Both the position numbers and the translations under genes were made by a program. Shown here one piece after another: positions 40,789 through 49,892 of a DNA stretch of 64,000 nt. The stretch is from NCBI GenBank assembly GCA_024235415.1, contig JACKML010000006.1, positions 1 through 64,000 on the forward strand, read 5' to 3'. The stretch is from Chromatiaceae bacterium (GTDB lineage Bacteria > Pseudomonadota > Gammaproteobacteria > Chromatiales > Chromatiaceae). The notes under the pieces were generated by a model. That model did no database searches. It saw nothing but the letters and a program-made list of their open reading frames with translations, and was not told the DNA's origin. How positions within the stretch are numbered: the first letter of the stretch is position 1; every line of letters begins with the position of its first letter.

Positions 40789-43700
40789 ATGCTGAAACTG
40801 CGCGGCGCGCCCGCTCTCTCCGATTTCCGTTTGCAGAAGGTCCTTGCCCGCCTCATCCCTGTGGCAGGGCGCGACGTGCGCGTCAGCGCCGAGTTCATGC
40901 ATTTTGTGGATGTCGACGCCGATCTGAGTGACGCCGACACGCGTGTCCTGCAGCGCCTGCTCGACTACGGCCCGGCACATGGTGAGCCAAGCGAGAACGG
41001 TGCGCTTTTCCTGGTGGTGCCAAGGCCTGGCACGATCTCGCCGTGGTCGAGCAAGGCCACGGATATCGCGCATAACTGCGGTTTGCGTGAGATCCGTCGG
41101 ATCGAGCGCGGTGTCGCCTATTGGGTCGACGCGCGCGGCGAGGTGGATGGCGGCGCAATCGCCGCGCAGCTGCATGACCGGATGACGCAGGTGGTACTGC
41201 AGGACCTGGACGCGGCTTCCGTGCTGTTCCGGCACGCCGAACCTCGGACCTATCGGCAGGTCGACGTGTTGGAAGGGGGGCGTGCGGCGCTGCTGACGGC
41301 CAACGGTGAGCTCGGCCTGGCCTTGTCGGAAGACGAAATCGACTACCTGGTGGATAGTTTCAGCGCACTGCGTCGCAATCCGAGCGACGTCGAACTGATG
41401 ATGTTTGCGCAGGCAAACTCGGAGCATTGCCGGCACAAGATCTTCAATGCAGGTTGGACGATCGACGGCGAGGCGCAACCGCATTCGCTGTTTGCGATGA
41501 TCCGCAACACCACCGAGAGGTCGCCCGGCGATGTGCTGTCGGCCTACAAGGACAACGCGGCGGTGATCCGCGGCAGCGAGGGCTACCGCTTCTACCCGGA
41601 TCCTCAAACAGGGGCGTACGGCCGGCACGACGAGGAAATCCATATCCTGATGAAGGTCGAGACCCACAATCACCCGACCGCGATCTCGCCCGACCCGGGC
41701 GCGGCGACGGGCGCCGGCGGTGAGATCCGCGACGAAGGTGCGACAGGGGTGGGGGCCAAGCCGAAGGCCGGGCTGTGCGGTTTCTCGGTTTCCAATCTGC
41801 GCATCCCGGGCGCCGCGCAGCCATGGGAAGAGGACTTCGGCAAGCCGGGGCGGATCGTCAGTGCGCTCGACATCATGCTCGAAGGTCCGATCGGCGCGGC
41901 GGCTTTCAACAACGAATTCGGCCGTCCCAACCTGCTTGGCTACTTCCGCACCTTTGAAGAAAAGGTGCCTGCGGCGCAAGGCGAGGAACTGCGCGGTTAT
42001 CACAAGCCGATCATGCTCGCCGGCGGACTCGGCAATATCCGCGCCGGGCATGTCGAGAAGAAGGCGTTTCCTGCTGGCACGCCGCTGATCGTGCTTGGCG
42101 GCCCGGCGATGCTGATCGGGCTCGGTGGCGGTGCCGCGTCGTCGATGGCCTCCGGCACCTCGGCTGAGGACCTGGACTTCGCCTCGGTGCAGCGTGCCAA
42201 CCCGGAGATGGAACGACGCTGCCAGGAGGTCATCGATCGCTGCTGGCAGCACGGCAACGACAATCCGATCCTGTTCATCCATGACGTCGGTGCCGGCGGG
42301 TTGTCGAATGCGCTGCCGGAACTGGTGCACGACGGTGAGCGCGGCGGGCGTTTCGAACTGCGCGAGGTGCCCAACGACGATCTCGGCATGTCACCGATGG
42401 AGATCTGGTGCAACGAGTCGCAGGAGCGTTATGTGCTGGCTGTCGCGCGTGACCGCCTGGCGGCTTTCGAGGCGATCTGCGAACGCGAACGCTGTCCTTA
42501 CGCGGTGGTGGGCGAGGCGAGCGACGAGCAACACCTGGTGCTTGGCGACAGGCACTTCAAAGCCAATCCGATCGATATGCCGATGTCGCTGCTGTTCGGC
42601 AAGCCGCCGCGTATGCAGCGCGATGTCGCGCGCAGCGAACCGGCACTGCAGGCGCTGCGATTGGACGGCGTGACCATCGCCGAGGCGGCCGGGCGGGTGT
42701 TGCGCCTGCCGACGGTCGCCAACAAGACGTTCCTGGTGTCGATCGGCGACCGCAGCATCACCGGGATGGTGGCGCGTGACCAGATGGTCGGTCCGTGGCA
42801 GGTACCGGTGGCCGATGTCGCGGTCACCGTGGCCGATTTCGACGGTTATCGCGGTGAGGCGATGAGTGTGGGCGAGCGCACACCGCTGGCCCTGCTGAAC
42901 GCCGCGGCATCCGGGCGCATGGCGATCGGTGAGGCCCTGACCAATATCGCGGCGGCGGCGATCGGGCAGCTCTCCGATGTGAAACTGTCGGCCAACTGGA
43001 TGGCAGCGGCAGGCCACGCCGGTGAGGACGCGCGACTGTACGAGACCGTGTATGCGGTTGGCATGGAGCTGTGTCCGGCACTTGGCATTGCGATCCCGGT
43101 CGGCAAGGACTCGATGTCCATGAAGACGGTGTGGCAGCAACAGGGCGAGCGTCGCGAGATGAGTGCCCCGTTGTCGCTGATCGTCTCGGCGTTTGCGCCG
43201 GTGGTCGATGTGCGCCGTACCCTGACACCGCAGTTGCGTACCGATAAGGGCGATACCGATCTCGTGCTGATCGACCTGGGGCGGGGCAGGAACCGGCTTG
43301 GCGGTTCGGCACTGGCACAGGTGTATCGGCAGATCGGCGACATGCCGCCTGATGTCGATGATGCGACACGGCTCAAGGCGATGTTTGTTGCGCTGCAGGA
43401 TCTCAATCGTGATGGGTTGATCCTCGCCTACCACGACAGGTCCGATGGTGGCCTGCTGGTGACGCTGTGCGAAATGGCATTTGCCGGTCGCTGCGGCCTC
43501 GATATCGATCTGTCCGGATTGGCCCAGGACGACCTGTCCGTGCTGTTCAATGAAGAGCTCGGTGTCGTGCTGCAGGTGCGCCACAGCGACAGCGACGATG
43601 TACTGAACCTGCTGGAACACGCCGGGCTGGGCGCCTGTTGCCAACTCATTGGTACGGTGAACGAAGGGTCCGAAATCCGCATCCGGCATGGTGAGCGGCT

Positions 43701-44661
43701 TGTGTATGCGGAGCAGCGCGTCGCGCTGCAGCAGGCATGGTCGCAGACCACGCTGCAGATGCAGTCGCTGCGTGACGATCCGCAGTGCGCGACGGAGGAA
43801 TTCGCACGCATCGCTGAGACGGACCCGGGCCTTTCGGTTCGCCTGAGTTTCGATCACAACGACGATATCTCGGCGCCATTTGCCGAGTCGCGCCACCCGC
43901 GCGTGGCGATCCTGCGCGAGCAGGGCGTGAACGGGCAGGTGGAGATGGCTGCTTCGTTCAACAAGGCGGGCTTCGAATGCGTCGATGTGCATATGTCGGA
44001 CATCTTGAGCGGCCGGGTCAGCCTCGACGGATTCCAGGGCTTGGCAGCGTGCGGTGGCTTCAGCTATGGCGATGTACTTGGCGCAGGCGAGGGCTGGGCC
44101 AAGTCGATCCTGTTCAACGATCGTGCCCGTGATCAGTTCAGCGCCTTCTTCGAACGTGAGGACACCTTCACCCTGGGTGTGTGCAACGGTTGCCAGATGC
44201 TGTCCAACCTGAAGTCGTTGATCCCGGGCGCGCAGCATTGGCCACATTTCGTGCGCAACCGCTCCGAGCAGTTCGAGGCGCGCTTCGTGATGGTCGAGGT
44301 CGAACAGACACCGTCCATCCTGCTCGACGGCATGGCCGGCTCGCGTCTGCCGATCGTGGTCGCGCATGGCGAGGGACGGGCCGAATTCGCCAGCGCTGAG
44401 CAACTCGGTTCGGTCGTGCCGCAGGTCGCCTTGCGCTACATCGAGAACAATGGCGATTCTGCTGTGCGTTACCCGGCCAATCCCAATGGCTCGCCTGGGG
44501 GCATCACCGGCCTGTGCAGTGCGGACGGCCGTGTCACCATCATGATGCCGCACCCCGAACGCGTGGTGCGCGCGGTGCAGAACTCCTGGCACCCCGATGA
44601 CTGGCTGGAGGATGCGCCATGGCGCCGCCTGTTCCGCAATGCTCGCCGATGGGTGGGATGA
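40789..44661 (+). CDS. purL: Phosphoribosylformylglycinamidine synthase
   Basis: A 1290-residue PurL catalysing the fourth step of purine synthesis (FGAR to FGAM with glutamine). The N-terminal PurS-like domain is followed by two AIRS-type ATP-binding domains (NSEHCRHKIFNAGWTID; VETHNHPTAISP; DVGAGGLSNALPE) and a C-terminal glutaminase (about 1035-1290; FSYGDVLGAGEGWA and Cys1135 in GVCNGCQML, with HPERV at the end). Cys1135 has the same number as in E. coli. It overlaps slyX at its 3' end. Confidence 0.98.
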   Translation: MLKLRGAPALSDFRLQKVLARLIPVAGRDVRVSAEFMHFVDVDADLSDADTRVLQRLLDYGPAHGEPSENGALFLVVPRPGTISPWSSKATDIAHNCGLREIRRIERGVAYWVDARGEVDGGAIAAQLHDRMTQVVLQDLDAASVLFRHAEPRTYRQVDVLEGGRAALLTANGELGLALSEDEIDYLVDSFSALRRNPSDVELMMFAQANSEHCRHKIFNAGWTIDGEAQPHSLFAMIRNTTERSPGDVLSAYKDNAAVIRGSEGYRFYPDPQTGAYGRHDEEIHILMKVETHNHPTAISPDPGAATGAGGEIRDEGATGVGAKPKAGLCGFSVSNLRIPGAAQPWEEDFGKPGRIVSALDIMLEGPIGAAAFNNEFGRPNLLGYFRTFEEKVPAAQGEELRGYHKPIMLAGGLGNIRAGHVEKKAFPAGTPLIVLGGPAMLIGLGGGAASSMASGTSAEDLDFASVQRANPEMERRCQEVIDRCWQHGNDNPILFIHDVGAGGLSNALPELVHDGERGGRFELREVPNDDLGMSPMEIWCNESQERYVLAVARDRLAAFEAICERERCPYAVVGEASDEQHLVLGDRHFKANPIDMPMSLLFGKPPRMQRDVARSEPALQALRLDGVTIAEAAGRVLRLPTVANKTFLVSIGDRSITGMVARDQMVGPWQVPVADVAVTVADFDGYRGEAMSVGERTPLALLNAAASGRMAIGEALTNIAAAAIGQLSDVKLSANWMAAAGHAGEDARLYETVYAVGMELCPALGIAIPVGKDSMSMKTVWQQQGERREMSAPLSLIVSAFAPVVDVRRTLTPQLRTDKGDTDLVLIDLGRGRNRLGGSALAQVYRQIGDMPPDVDDATRLKAMFVALQDLNRDGLILAYHDRSDGGLLVTLCEMAFAGRCGLDIDLSGLAQDDLSVLFNEELGVVLQVRHSDSDDVLNLLEHAGLGACCQLIGTVNEGSEIRIRHGERLVYAEQRVALQQAWSQTTLQMQSLRDDPQCATEEFARIAETDPGLSVRLSFDHNDDISAPFAESRHPRVAILREQGVNGQVEMAASFNKAGFECVDVHMSDILSGRVSLDGFQGLAACGGFSYGDVLGAGEGWAKSILFNDRARDQFSAFFEREDTFTLGVCNGCQMLSNLKSLIPGAQHWPHFVRNRSEQFEARFVMVEVEQTPSILLDGMAGSRLPIVVAHGEGRAEFASAEQLGSVVPQVALRYIENNGDSAVRYPANPNGSPGGITGLCSADGRVTIMMPHPERVVRAVQNSWHPDDWLEDAPWRRLFRNARRWVG

Positions 44662-44867
44662 TGCGCGACGAACTGGAAGAGCTGCAGGTCCGGTTCACCC
44701 ACCAGGAACTGGCGATCGAGGTGCTGAACCAGACGGTGGTACGTCAGGACCAGCTGATTGTGGAGATGCGCAAGGAGCTTTCGCGACTGCAGGAGGCCGT
44801 GCGGGAGCTGCGGCCCTCACCGCTGGACGGCGATTCTGCGCACGAGCCCCCGCCACCGCACTATTGA
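44658..44867 (+). CDS. slyX: SlyX-like coiled-coil protein
   Basis: A 69-residue coiled-coil protein: MMRDELEELQVRFTHQELAIEVLNQTVVRQDQLIVEMRKEL has the heptad pattern and the pro-rich HEPPPPHY end typical of SlyX. Function is unknown. The start overlaps the purL stop (ATGATG), with a choice between 44658 and 44661. A hairpin (44865-44898) covers its stop codon and that of the convergent gene. Confidence 0.88.
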   Translation: MMRDELEELQVRFTHQELAIEVLNQTVVRQDQLIVEMRKELSRLQEAVRELRPSPLDGDSAHEPPPPHY

Positions 44868-44898
44868 CACGGGCCGGGCGAGCCCGGTCGCGGTGTCA
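44865..44898. terminator. Nested hairpin shared by convergent slyX and metallohydrolase genes
   Basis: Outer arms TGACAC (44865-44870) and GTGTCA (44893-44898) enclose an inner palindrome CCGGGC-GA-GCCCGG (44874-44887). It contains both stop codons. No T-tract; probably a bidirectional stop or mRNA-end barrier. Confidence 0.45.
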
Positions 44899-45840
44899 CT
44901 CCCACTCCATCTCCTGAAAGACCTGTTGCGCATTGCGGCCCTTGAGTTCGTCGTAGCTCACGAGGTGGGCGAACTCGGACTGGTCGAGGGTGCCGACCTC
45001 CTCGATGCCGCGGCCGGCCTCCATGAAGGCGCTGATCTTGCCGCGCAGTGAGAGAAGATAGCCGAGGGTGTCTGCGCGTGCCTCGTCCAGCGTCGAGGCC
45101 GGCCCGTGTCCGGGCACGATGACCGACGGTGAGAAGGCAGCCATCGCATTGAACGTCTCGATCCAGGCCCTGCTGTTGGAATGGGGCATGACGCCGAGCA
45201 TGCGGCCGACGTAGACGATGTCGCCGCTGAACATCACAGACTGTGCCGGCAACCATGCGAACAGGTCGCCCGGGGTATGGGCCTGGCCCACATGGTGCAG
45301 TTCCAGTATGACCCCGCCGAGTGTGATATCGAGACGTTCGTCGAACACTTCATCGGCGTACACAGGTACCGTACCCTCCATGCCCTGCACGCCGACCAGG
45401 TTGTTGAGCGCCATCAACTGATCCCGGCCTCTCGCCTTGTGGTCTTCGACAGCCCGGCGGCTGCTGATGATGCGCGCACCATGCGCCTTGAAATAGCCGT
45501 TGCCCAACCAGCGATGGTCCTGTCCGCCGGTATTGATCACGATCTTCACCGGTTGCGTCGTGACCTCGGCAATCGCGGCCTGGATCATTGTCGCACCCAT
45601 GTAACTGCCGCCGGCGTCGATCAGGATGACGCCTTCGTCGGTGACAATGAAACCGAAAGTGGCATTGTTGCCGAGGTTTTCCGCCGATCGGTTGCCAAAA
45701 GGTCCGACCAATGCGTATACCGAGTCGGTGATCTTTTGCACCTTCAGCGCCGGGTCGGCGTGCGCCGCCACGGCGATCAACAGGGCAAGTGCTGCAGCGA
45801 TCAGCCGCCGGCTGCAGGTCGGTACGCGGTATCTGTTCAT
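44896..45840 (-). CDS. Secreted metallo-beta-lactamase-fold protein with altered metal motif
   Basis: A 314-residue protein with a signal peptide (to AHA-DPAL). The fold is clear, with GVILIDAGGSYMGATMI, HHVGQAHTPGD, MFSGDIVY and VPGHGPASTL, but the first metal motif HxHxDH is NTGGQDHRW, losing two histidines. This resembles the SoxH-type periplasmic hydrolases near sulfur-oxidation genes. Whether it binds one or two metals is open. Neighbours are slyX and msrP; there is no sox gene in view. Confidence 0.8.
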   Translation of the reverse strand: MNRYRVPTCSRRLIAAALALLIAVAAHADPALKVQKITDSVYALVGPFGNRSAENLGNNATFGFIVTDEGVILIDAGGSYMGATMIQAAIAEVTTQPVKIVINTGGQDHRWLGNGYFKAHGARIISSRRAVEDHKARGRDQLMALNNLVGVQGMEGTVPVYADEVFDERLDITLGGVILELHHVGQAHTPGDLFAWLPAQSVMFSGDIVYVGRMLGVMPHSNSRAWIETFNAMAAFSPSVIVPGHGPASTLDEARADTLGYLLSLRGKISAFMEAGRGIEEVGTLDQSEFAHLVSYDELKGRNAQQVFQEMEWE

Positions 45841-46020
45841 CAGTTTGTTTCCTCGATCCCGGCAACGCCGCTGACTTTGCGAACAAGTGCAGGCCGTATC
45901 TGCACGGCGCCGCCAGCGGCCGGTGGGCCGGACAGGTTCGATATTGCAGTAGACAGTTTACACTTGGATATACGCCTGTCGTCGTCAGGCAATGCGTTTA
46001 TGGTTCTGTCACCTCTTGTC

Positions 46021-46239
46021 ATGGGTTCTCGCATGTCCGCGACAAAGAAAAGCTGCCGCATCTGCCTGGTCGTGCGGACATTCGTGTTGTCTGCGTTTCT
46101 CGGTGCCGGGGCCGGCTACGGCGTGCTCGCGGTCGGCGGGTCTGCGGGGCTGTCGATGGCCGCGACATTCTTCGCCGCCATTGCGCCGATATTGTGGCTG
46201 GCACGGCAAAACCGCATCTCGCGCACGGGATCGGAATGA
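46021..46239 (+). CDS. Possible small membrane protein
   Basis: A 72-residue reading frame in the 454-bp gap between the metallohydrolase and msrP. It has a basic, Cys-containing N-terminus (KKSCRICLVVR) and two hydrophobic helices (TFVLSAFLGAGAGYGVLAVGG and AATFFAAIAPILWLA), then a basic tail. Another start is at 46033. No clear ribosome-binding site. The composition fits a real two-helix protein, but I do not recognise it, so existence is uncertain. The rest of the gap shows nothing else. Confidence 0.35.
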   Translation: MGSRMSATKKSCRICLVVRTFVLSAFLGAGAGYGVLAVGGSAGLSMAATFFAAIAPILWLARQNRISRTGSE

Positions 46240-46294
46240 AATCTAACTGCGGTTCGACCGGTCTCATTTGCGAAACCCGTCTGAGTACCAAGCC

Positions 46295-47254
46295 ATGTTG
46301 ATCAAAAAGCCCGCCGATATCCGTCCCTCCGAGATCACCGATCCCGTGGCCTATGCGGGGCGGCGCGCGTTTCTCCAGGCCGCGGCGGCACTCGGTGTCG
46401 GCATGGTCGCCGGTCCTGCGGCGGCGTTGGTCAAGGTGCCGGGCAAGGGTGAGGCAATGGCTGGCCTCGTCGATACCCCCTACGGTGATGAGCTTGAGTT
46501 GACCGGGTACGAACACGTGACCGGCTACAACAATTTCTACGAGTTCGGTACTGGCAAGGACGACCCTGCGCGCAATGCACACACGCTGCAGACCCGGCCC
46601 TGGAGTATCGTCGTCGACGGCGAATGCGAGGCGCCCGGGGAGATCGGGATCGAGGATATCCTCAAGGCCTTCCCGCAGGAGGAAAGGATCTATCGGCTGC
46701 GCTGTGTCGAGGCCTGGGCGATGGTCGTGCCCTGGGTGGGTTTCCCGCTGGGCAGCCTGCTTGGTCGTTTCAAGCCCACGTCGAAGGCCAACTACGTGGC
46801 TTTCGAAACCCTGGTGGATCCGCAGCAGATGCCTGGTCAGCGACGCGCAGTATTGGATTGGCCGTATCGCGAAGGACTGCGCATGGACGAGGCGATGCAC
46901 CCGCTGACCATCCTCGCAACCGGACTGTACGGTGAACTGCTGCCCAACCAGAACGGCGCGCCGCTGCGGCTTGTGGTGCCGTGGAAATATGGCTTCAAGA
47001 GCATCAAGTCGATCGTGCGAATCAGCTTTTCGCAGACGCTGCCGGAGACCACATGGTGGAAGCTGGCGCCGCACGAATACGGCTTTTACGCCAACGTGAA
47101 TCCTGGCGTGGATCACCCGCGCTGGAGCCAGGCACGCCATCGGTTGATCGGCGAAGGCCTGTTCTCCAGCAAGCATTCCACGCAGATGTTCAATGGCTAT
47201 GCCGACGAGGTGGCTGACCTTTACCGGGGCATGGACCTGGCCAAGTTCTACTGA
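46295..47254 (+). CDS. msrP: MsrP, periplasmic methionine sulfoxide reductase catalytic subunit
   Basis: A 319-residue molybdopterin enzyme (YedY) that repairs oxidised methionine in periplasmic proteins. It has a twin-arginine type signal (GRRAFLQAAAALG, residues 18-30) and the Mo-ligand Cys137 in YRLRCVEAWAMVVPW. Later conserved segments are GYGNNFY-like TGYNNFYEFG and PWKYGFKSIKSIV. Start 46295 (MLIKKPAD) is chosen by comparison with YedY; the frame opens earlier at 46268. It is coupled to msrQ (TGATG). Confidence 0.95.
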   Translation: MLIKKPADIRPSEITDPVAYAGRRAFLQAAAALGVGMVAGPAAALVKVPGKGEAMAGLVDTPYGDELELTGYEHVTGYNNFYEFGTGKDDPARNAHTLQTRPWSIVVDGECEAPGEIGIEDILKAFPQEERIYRLRCVEAWAMVVPWVGFPLGSLLGRFKPTSKANYVAFETLVDPQQMPGQRRAVLDWPYREGLRMDEAMHPLTILATGLYGELLPNQNGAPLRLVVPWKYGFKSIKSIVRISFSQTLPETTWWKLAPHEYGFYANVNPGVDHPRWSQARHRLIGEGLFSSKHSTQMFNGYADEVADLYRGMDLAKFY

Positions 47255-47892
47255 TGCAGCCGATCCACACGTCCGACCGCTGGCTGCGTTTCGTGGCCAA
47301 GCCAATGCTGTTCATGGCCTGCCTGGTGCCGTTTGCGCTGTTGGTCCAAGGCGTACTCGATGGTGACCTTGGTGCCAATCCACTGGAACGGGTGACCGAT
47401 GTGACGGGGCAGTGGGGGCTGCGTTTTCTGTTGTTGACCCTGGCGGTCACCCCGTTGCGGCGCCTGACCGGCTGGAACCGTCTGTTGCGTTTTCGGCGCA
47501 TGCTCGGGCTGTTCGTTTTCTTTTATATCAGCCTGCATTTCCTCACCTGGGTGTGGCTCGATCAGGAACTGAACTGGGGCAATATCACGGCCGACATCGC
47601 CAAACGACCCTTTGTGACCGTCGGGTTCACCGCCTGGCTGCTGTTGCTGTCGCTGGCTGCCACCTCGACCCGGGGCATGATGCGCCGTCTCGGGCGTAAC
47701 TGGCAGCGTCTGCACCGCGCGGTATACGCGGTTGGCGTTCTCGGTGTGTTGCACTACATCTGGCTGGTCAAGGCCGACCTGCTGCAGCCCCTGATCTATA
47801 CCGGCGTGCTCGCGCTGTTGCTCTTGGTGCGCTGGCGTCCGCGGCTGTTTCATGGGGCGCTGTCGCTTGGACGCCCCATTAATGTCCGCTAA
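47254..47892 (+). CDS. msrQ: MsrQ, membrane haem subunit of the methionine sulfoxide reductase
   Basis: A 212-residue, six-helix membrane protein (YedZ) that carries quinol electrons to MsrP. Seen are the family segments LRFLLLTLAVTPLRRLTG, FRRMLGLFVFFYISLHF and WQRLHRAVYAVGVLGVLHYIW, where the histidines coordinate haem. Start overlaps the msrP stop. A strong terminator lies at 47976-48006. Confidence 0.95.
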   Translation: MQPIHTSDRWLRFVAKPMLFMACLVPFALLVQGVLDGDLGANPLERVTDVTGQWGLRFLLLTLAVTPLRRLTGWNRLLRFRRMLGLFVFFYISLHFLTWVWLDQELNWGNITADIAKRPFVTVGFTAWLLLLSLAATSTRGMMRRLGRNWQRLHRAVYAVGVLGVLHYIWLVKADLLQPLIYTGVLALLLLVRWRPRLFHGALSLGRPINVR

Positions 47893-47975
47893 TTTTTTTG
47901 AATAGATTTGGCCGGATATACTCGCCGCACTTCTAGAACTTGCCAGCCAAGAAAAGGTTCAGAGGTGGATGGAGT

Positions 47976-48006
47976 AACGCCCCGCACTGCGGGGCGTTTG
48001 TTTTTT
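47976..48006 (+). terminator. Intrinsic terminator after msrPQ
   Basis: A 10-bp stem (47976-47985 with 47989-47998, AACGCCCCGC and complement) with an ACT loop is followed by TG and six T residues. It also could end a short RNA starting near 47929. Confidence 0.88.
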
Positions 48007-48010
48007 CCGG

Positions 48011-48484
48011 TCAGACGGACTTCTGCAGGAACAGGCCACACGGCGCCGGAGTGAATCCCGCTCGCGCGTAGATGGCGCGTGCCCGGGTGTTGTCGGCGCG
48101 CACTTCCAGCGTGACTGCACAGCACCCCTCGGCCTGTGCGATCGCATTGATTGTCGACAGCAGTTGCCGTGCGACCGAGCGGCCGCGCCAGTGGGGCAGC
48201 ACGGCGATGTCGTGGATATTGAGCAGCGGTCTTGCGCGGAACGTCGAATAGCCGAGAAAGCAGGTGGCCAGACCGACAGCAGTCGCACCGTGGCGTGCCA
48301 GCAGGCAACGCGCACCCGGGTGACTGGCAAGGTCGCCGGGCAGGCGTGCGCGTACCGATGTCGACAGCGGCTGGCCACCGCCCATTGGATCACGTGCGTA
48401 GGCGTCCAGCAGATCGAGATAGTCGGCGATGTCACGTGGGTCGTCAAAATCCACGCGCCGCACATCGACTGCCTGTTCAGGCAT
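48011..48484 (-). CDS. GNAT-family N-acetyltransferase
   Basis: A 157-residue acetyltransferase with the GNAT fold: NIHDIAVLPHWRGRSVARQLLSTINAIA is the acetyl-CoA pyrophosphate-binding motif A, then VTLEVRADNTRARAIYARAGF motif B. The start at 48484 (MPEQAVD) overlaps the upstream ATPase gene by eight bases, so they form an operon. Substrate unknown. Confidence 0.88.
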   Translation of the reverse strand: MPEQAVDVRRVDFDDPRDIADYLDLLDAYARDPMGGGQPLSTSVRARLPGDLASHPGARCLLARHGATAVGLATCFLGYSTFRARPLLNIHDIAVLPHWRGRSVARQLLSTINAIAQAEGCCAVTLEVRADNTRARAIYARAGFTPAPCGLFLQKSV

Positions 48485-49334
48485 GCCGTCCGGCCTGGTC
48501 CACCGCGAACTGGCGGGCGACACGGCCGCTGCGGGAACCGCGTTGTCCGGCCCAGCGCAACGCTGCAAGACGGGTCTGCTCGTCGTTGCAGCTGCCGGCA
48601 TTGAGGCGCCCGAGCCAATGCTCGACGATTGCCAGGTAGTCGTCCTGACTGTACGGGTAAAACGACAGCCACAGGCCGAAGCGTTCGGAGAGCGAGACCT
48701 TTTCCTCGATAGCCTCGCCGGGATGGATCTCACCATCGACGATATGCACGTCCTGGTTCTCGGCTTTCATCTCCGGCATCAGGTGGCGCCGGTTCGAACT
48801 GGCATAGATCAGCACGTTGTCTGCAGGGGACGAGATCGAACCTTCAAGCACGGCTTTCAATGACTTGTAGCCGGCGTCGTCCGCCTCGAAAGACAGGTCG
48901 TCACAGTACAGCAGGAAGCGTTCGCGCCGGCTGTCCAGTGCTTCGACAATCTCCACCAGATCCACCAGGTGATCCTTCTCGACCTCGATCAGGCGCAGAC
49001 CCTGGTCGACGTAGTGATTGAACACTGCTTTGATCAGGGTGGATTTACCGGTGCCACGGGCCCCCCATAACAGCGCGTTGTTGGCTGGCCGCCCGCGCAC
49101 GAACTGCTCGGTATTGCGCACCATCTCGGCCTTCTGTCTGTGCATGCACAGCAGATCATCCAGGTCCACGCGGTGTGGCTTCTTTACCGGTACCAGGCGG
49201 GTCCCGAGTCGATCGTGCCGCCAGCGGTAGGCGTCGTAGGTCCAGTCGGGTGTGTTGGCGCGACCTTCCAACGCAGCTTCCCATCGGTCGAGAAGTCGGT
49301 TGGCACGGGCAAAAAAGTTGTCGGTTTCATTCAT
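48477..49334 (-). CDS. DUF815-type AAA ATPase
   Basis: A 285-residue soluble ATPase of the DUF815 family: Walker A WGARGTGKST (about residue 90), Walker B LLYCDDLSFE, YASSNRRHLMPE sensor and a C-terminal helical lid (LSERFGLWLSFYPYSQDDYLAIVEHWL). Function is not established. The start at 49334 (MNETDNFF) is the ATG; a GTG upstream at 49346 is also in frame. It is the first gene of a minus-strand pair with the GNAT gene and is divergent from the sulfur-globule-like gene. Confidence 0.9.
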   Translation of the reverse strand: MNETDNFFARANRLLDRWEAALEGRANTPDWTYDAYRWRHDRLGTRLVPVKKPHRVDLDDLLCMHRQKAEMVRNTEQFVRGRPANNALLWGARGTGKSTLIKAVFNHYVDQGLRLIEVEKDHLVDLVEIVEALDSRRERFLLYCDDLSFEADDAGYKSLKAVLEGSISSPADNVLIYASSNRRHLMPEMKAENQDVHIVDGEIHPGEAIEEKVSLSERFGLWLSFYPYSQDDYLAIVEHWLGRLNAGSCNDEQTRLAALRWAGQRGSRSGRVARQFAVDQAGRHA

Positions 49335-49419
49335 TGGTTGGTGCACCAGGCGGCGTCGAATGGGGTCCTCTGTGGCATCAGGCGGTGTAACGGCACGACG
49401 CCGCCGACGGAGGAAATAC

Positions 49420-49447
49420 TTGCATTATAAGAAAATGCTTATATACT
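49420..49447 (+). promoter_or_regulatory. Sigma-70 promoter of the sulfur-globule-like gene
   Basis: TTGCAT (49420-49425), 16-base A/T-rich spacer, TATACT (49442-49447). It lies about 70 bases upstream of the start codon and predicts a leader of about 65 bases. Confidence 0.6.
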
Positions 49448-49518
49448 TGAGCTCATATCCGACACCGACCGGTACGAATGGGGTCGCGTCAGGCAAGCCG
49501 TTTTTAGAGGATTTAAAC

Positions 49519-49839
49519 ATGAAAAAGATCATCGCAATCGTTGCCCTGGTTGCCTCGGCACAGGCCTCGGCATTCTGGGGCTGGAACGATAACAGCAGTT
49601 ACGGTTATGGCAATGGCTACAACAACGGCTATTTCGACGGCAATGGCACTGCGGATGCCGAGGCCGATTTCACCTTCGATTTCACCATGACAGCGCGTAT
49701 GCGCGGTGAGGGTCGCGGGACTGGCAACGGCTATGGGTATGGCGCGGGTAACGGCTATGGCTACAACGCGAACGTCCCGTACTACGGTGCGCCTTACGGC
49801 TACCTGCCACCCGTCCCGGTCGCACAGCCGGTTGAGTAG
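49519..49839 (+). CDS. Sulfur-globule-type secreted Gly/Tyr/Asn-rich protein
   Basis: A 106-residue protein with a signal peptide (MKKIIAIVALVASAQASA), an aromatic start (FWGWNDNSS) and a low-complexity body rich in Gly, Tyr and Asn (GYGNGYNNGYFDGNG and later GNGYGYGAGNGYGYN), an acidic-Phe middle (ADFTFDFTMTARMRG) and a proline tail. This pattern matches the sulfur globule family of Allochromatium and related bacteria, which coat periplasmic sulfur. AGAGG precedes the ATG; promoter and terminator bracket it, so it is a single-gene unit. Confidence 0.85.
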   Translation: MKKIIAIVALVASAQASAFWGWNDNSSYGYGNGYNNGYFDGNGTADAEADFTFDFTMTARMRGEGRGTGNGYGYGAGNGYGYNANVPYYGAPYGYLPPVPVAQPVE

Positions 49840-49892
49840 GCCCCCGCAATTTTGCGACGCGCCCTGACGGGCGCTTCGAGTGTGCAAAAAGA

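Noticed and set aside
42391..44592. 733-codon open frame antisense to purL
   Set aside because: PurL is certain on the plus strand and the antisense translation has no domain-like features or start signals.
49519..49839. Gly/Tyr-rich region as a simple DNA repeat rather than a gene
   Set aside because: A signal peptide, AGAGG site, promoter and terminator show it is a true coding gene, and the codons vary.
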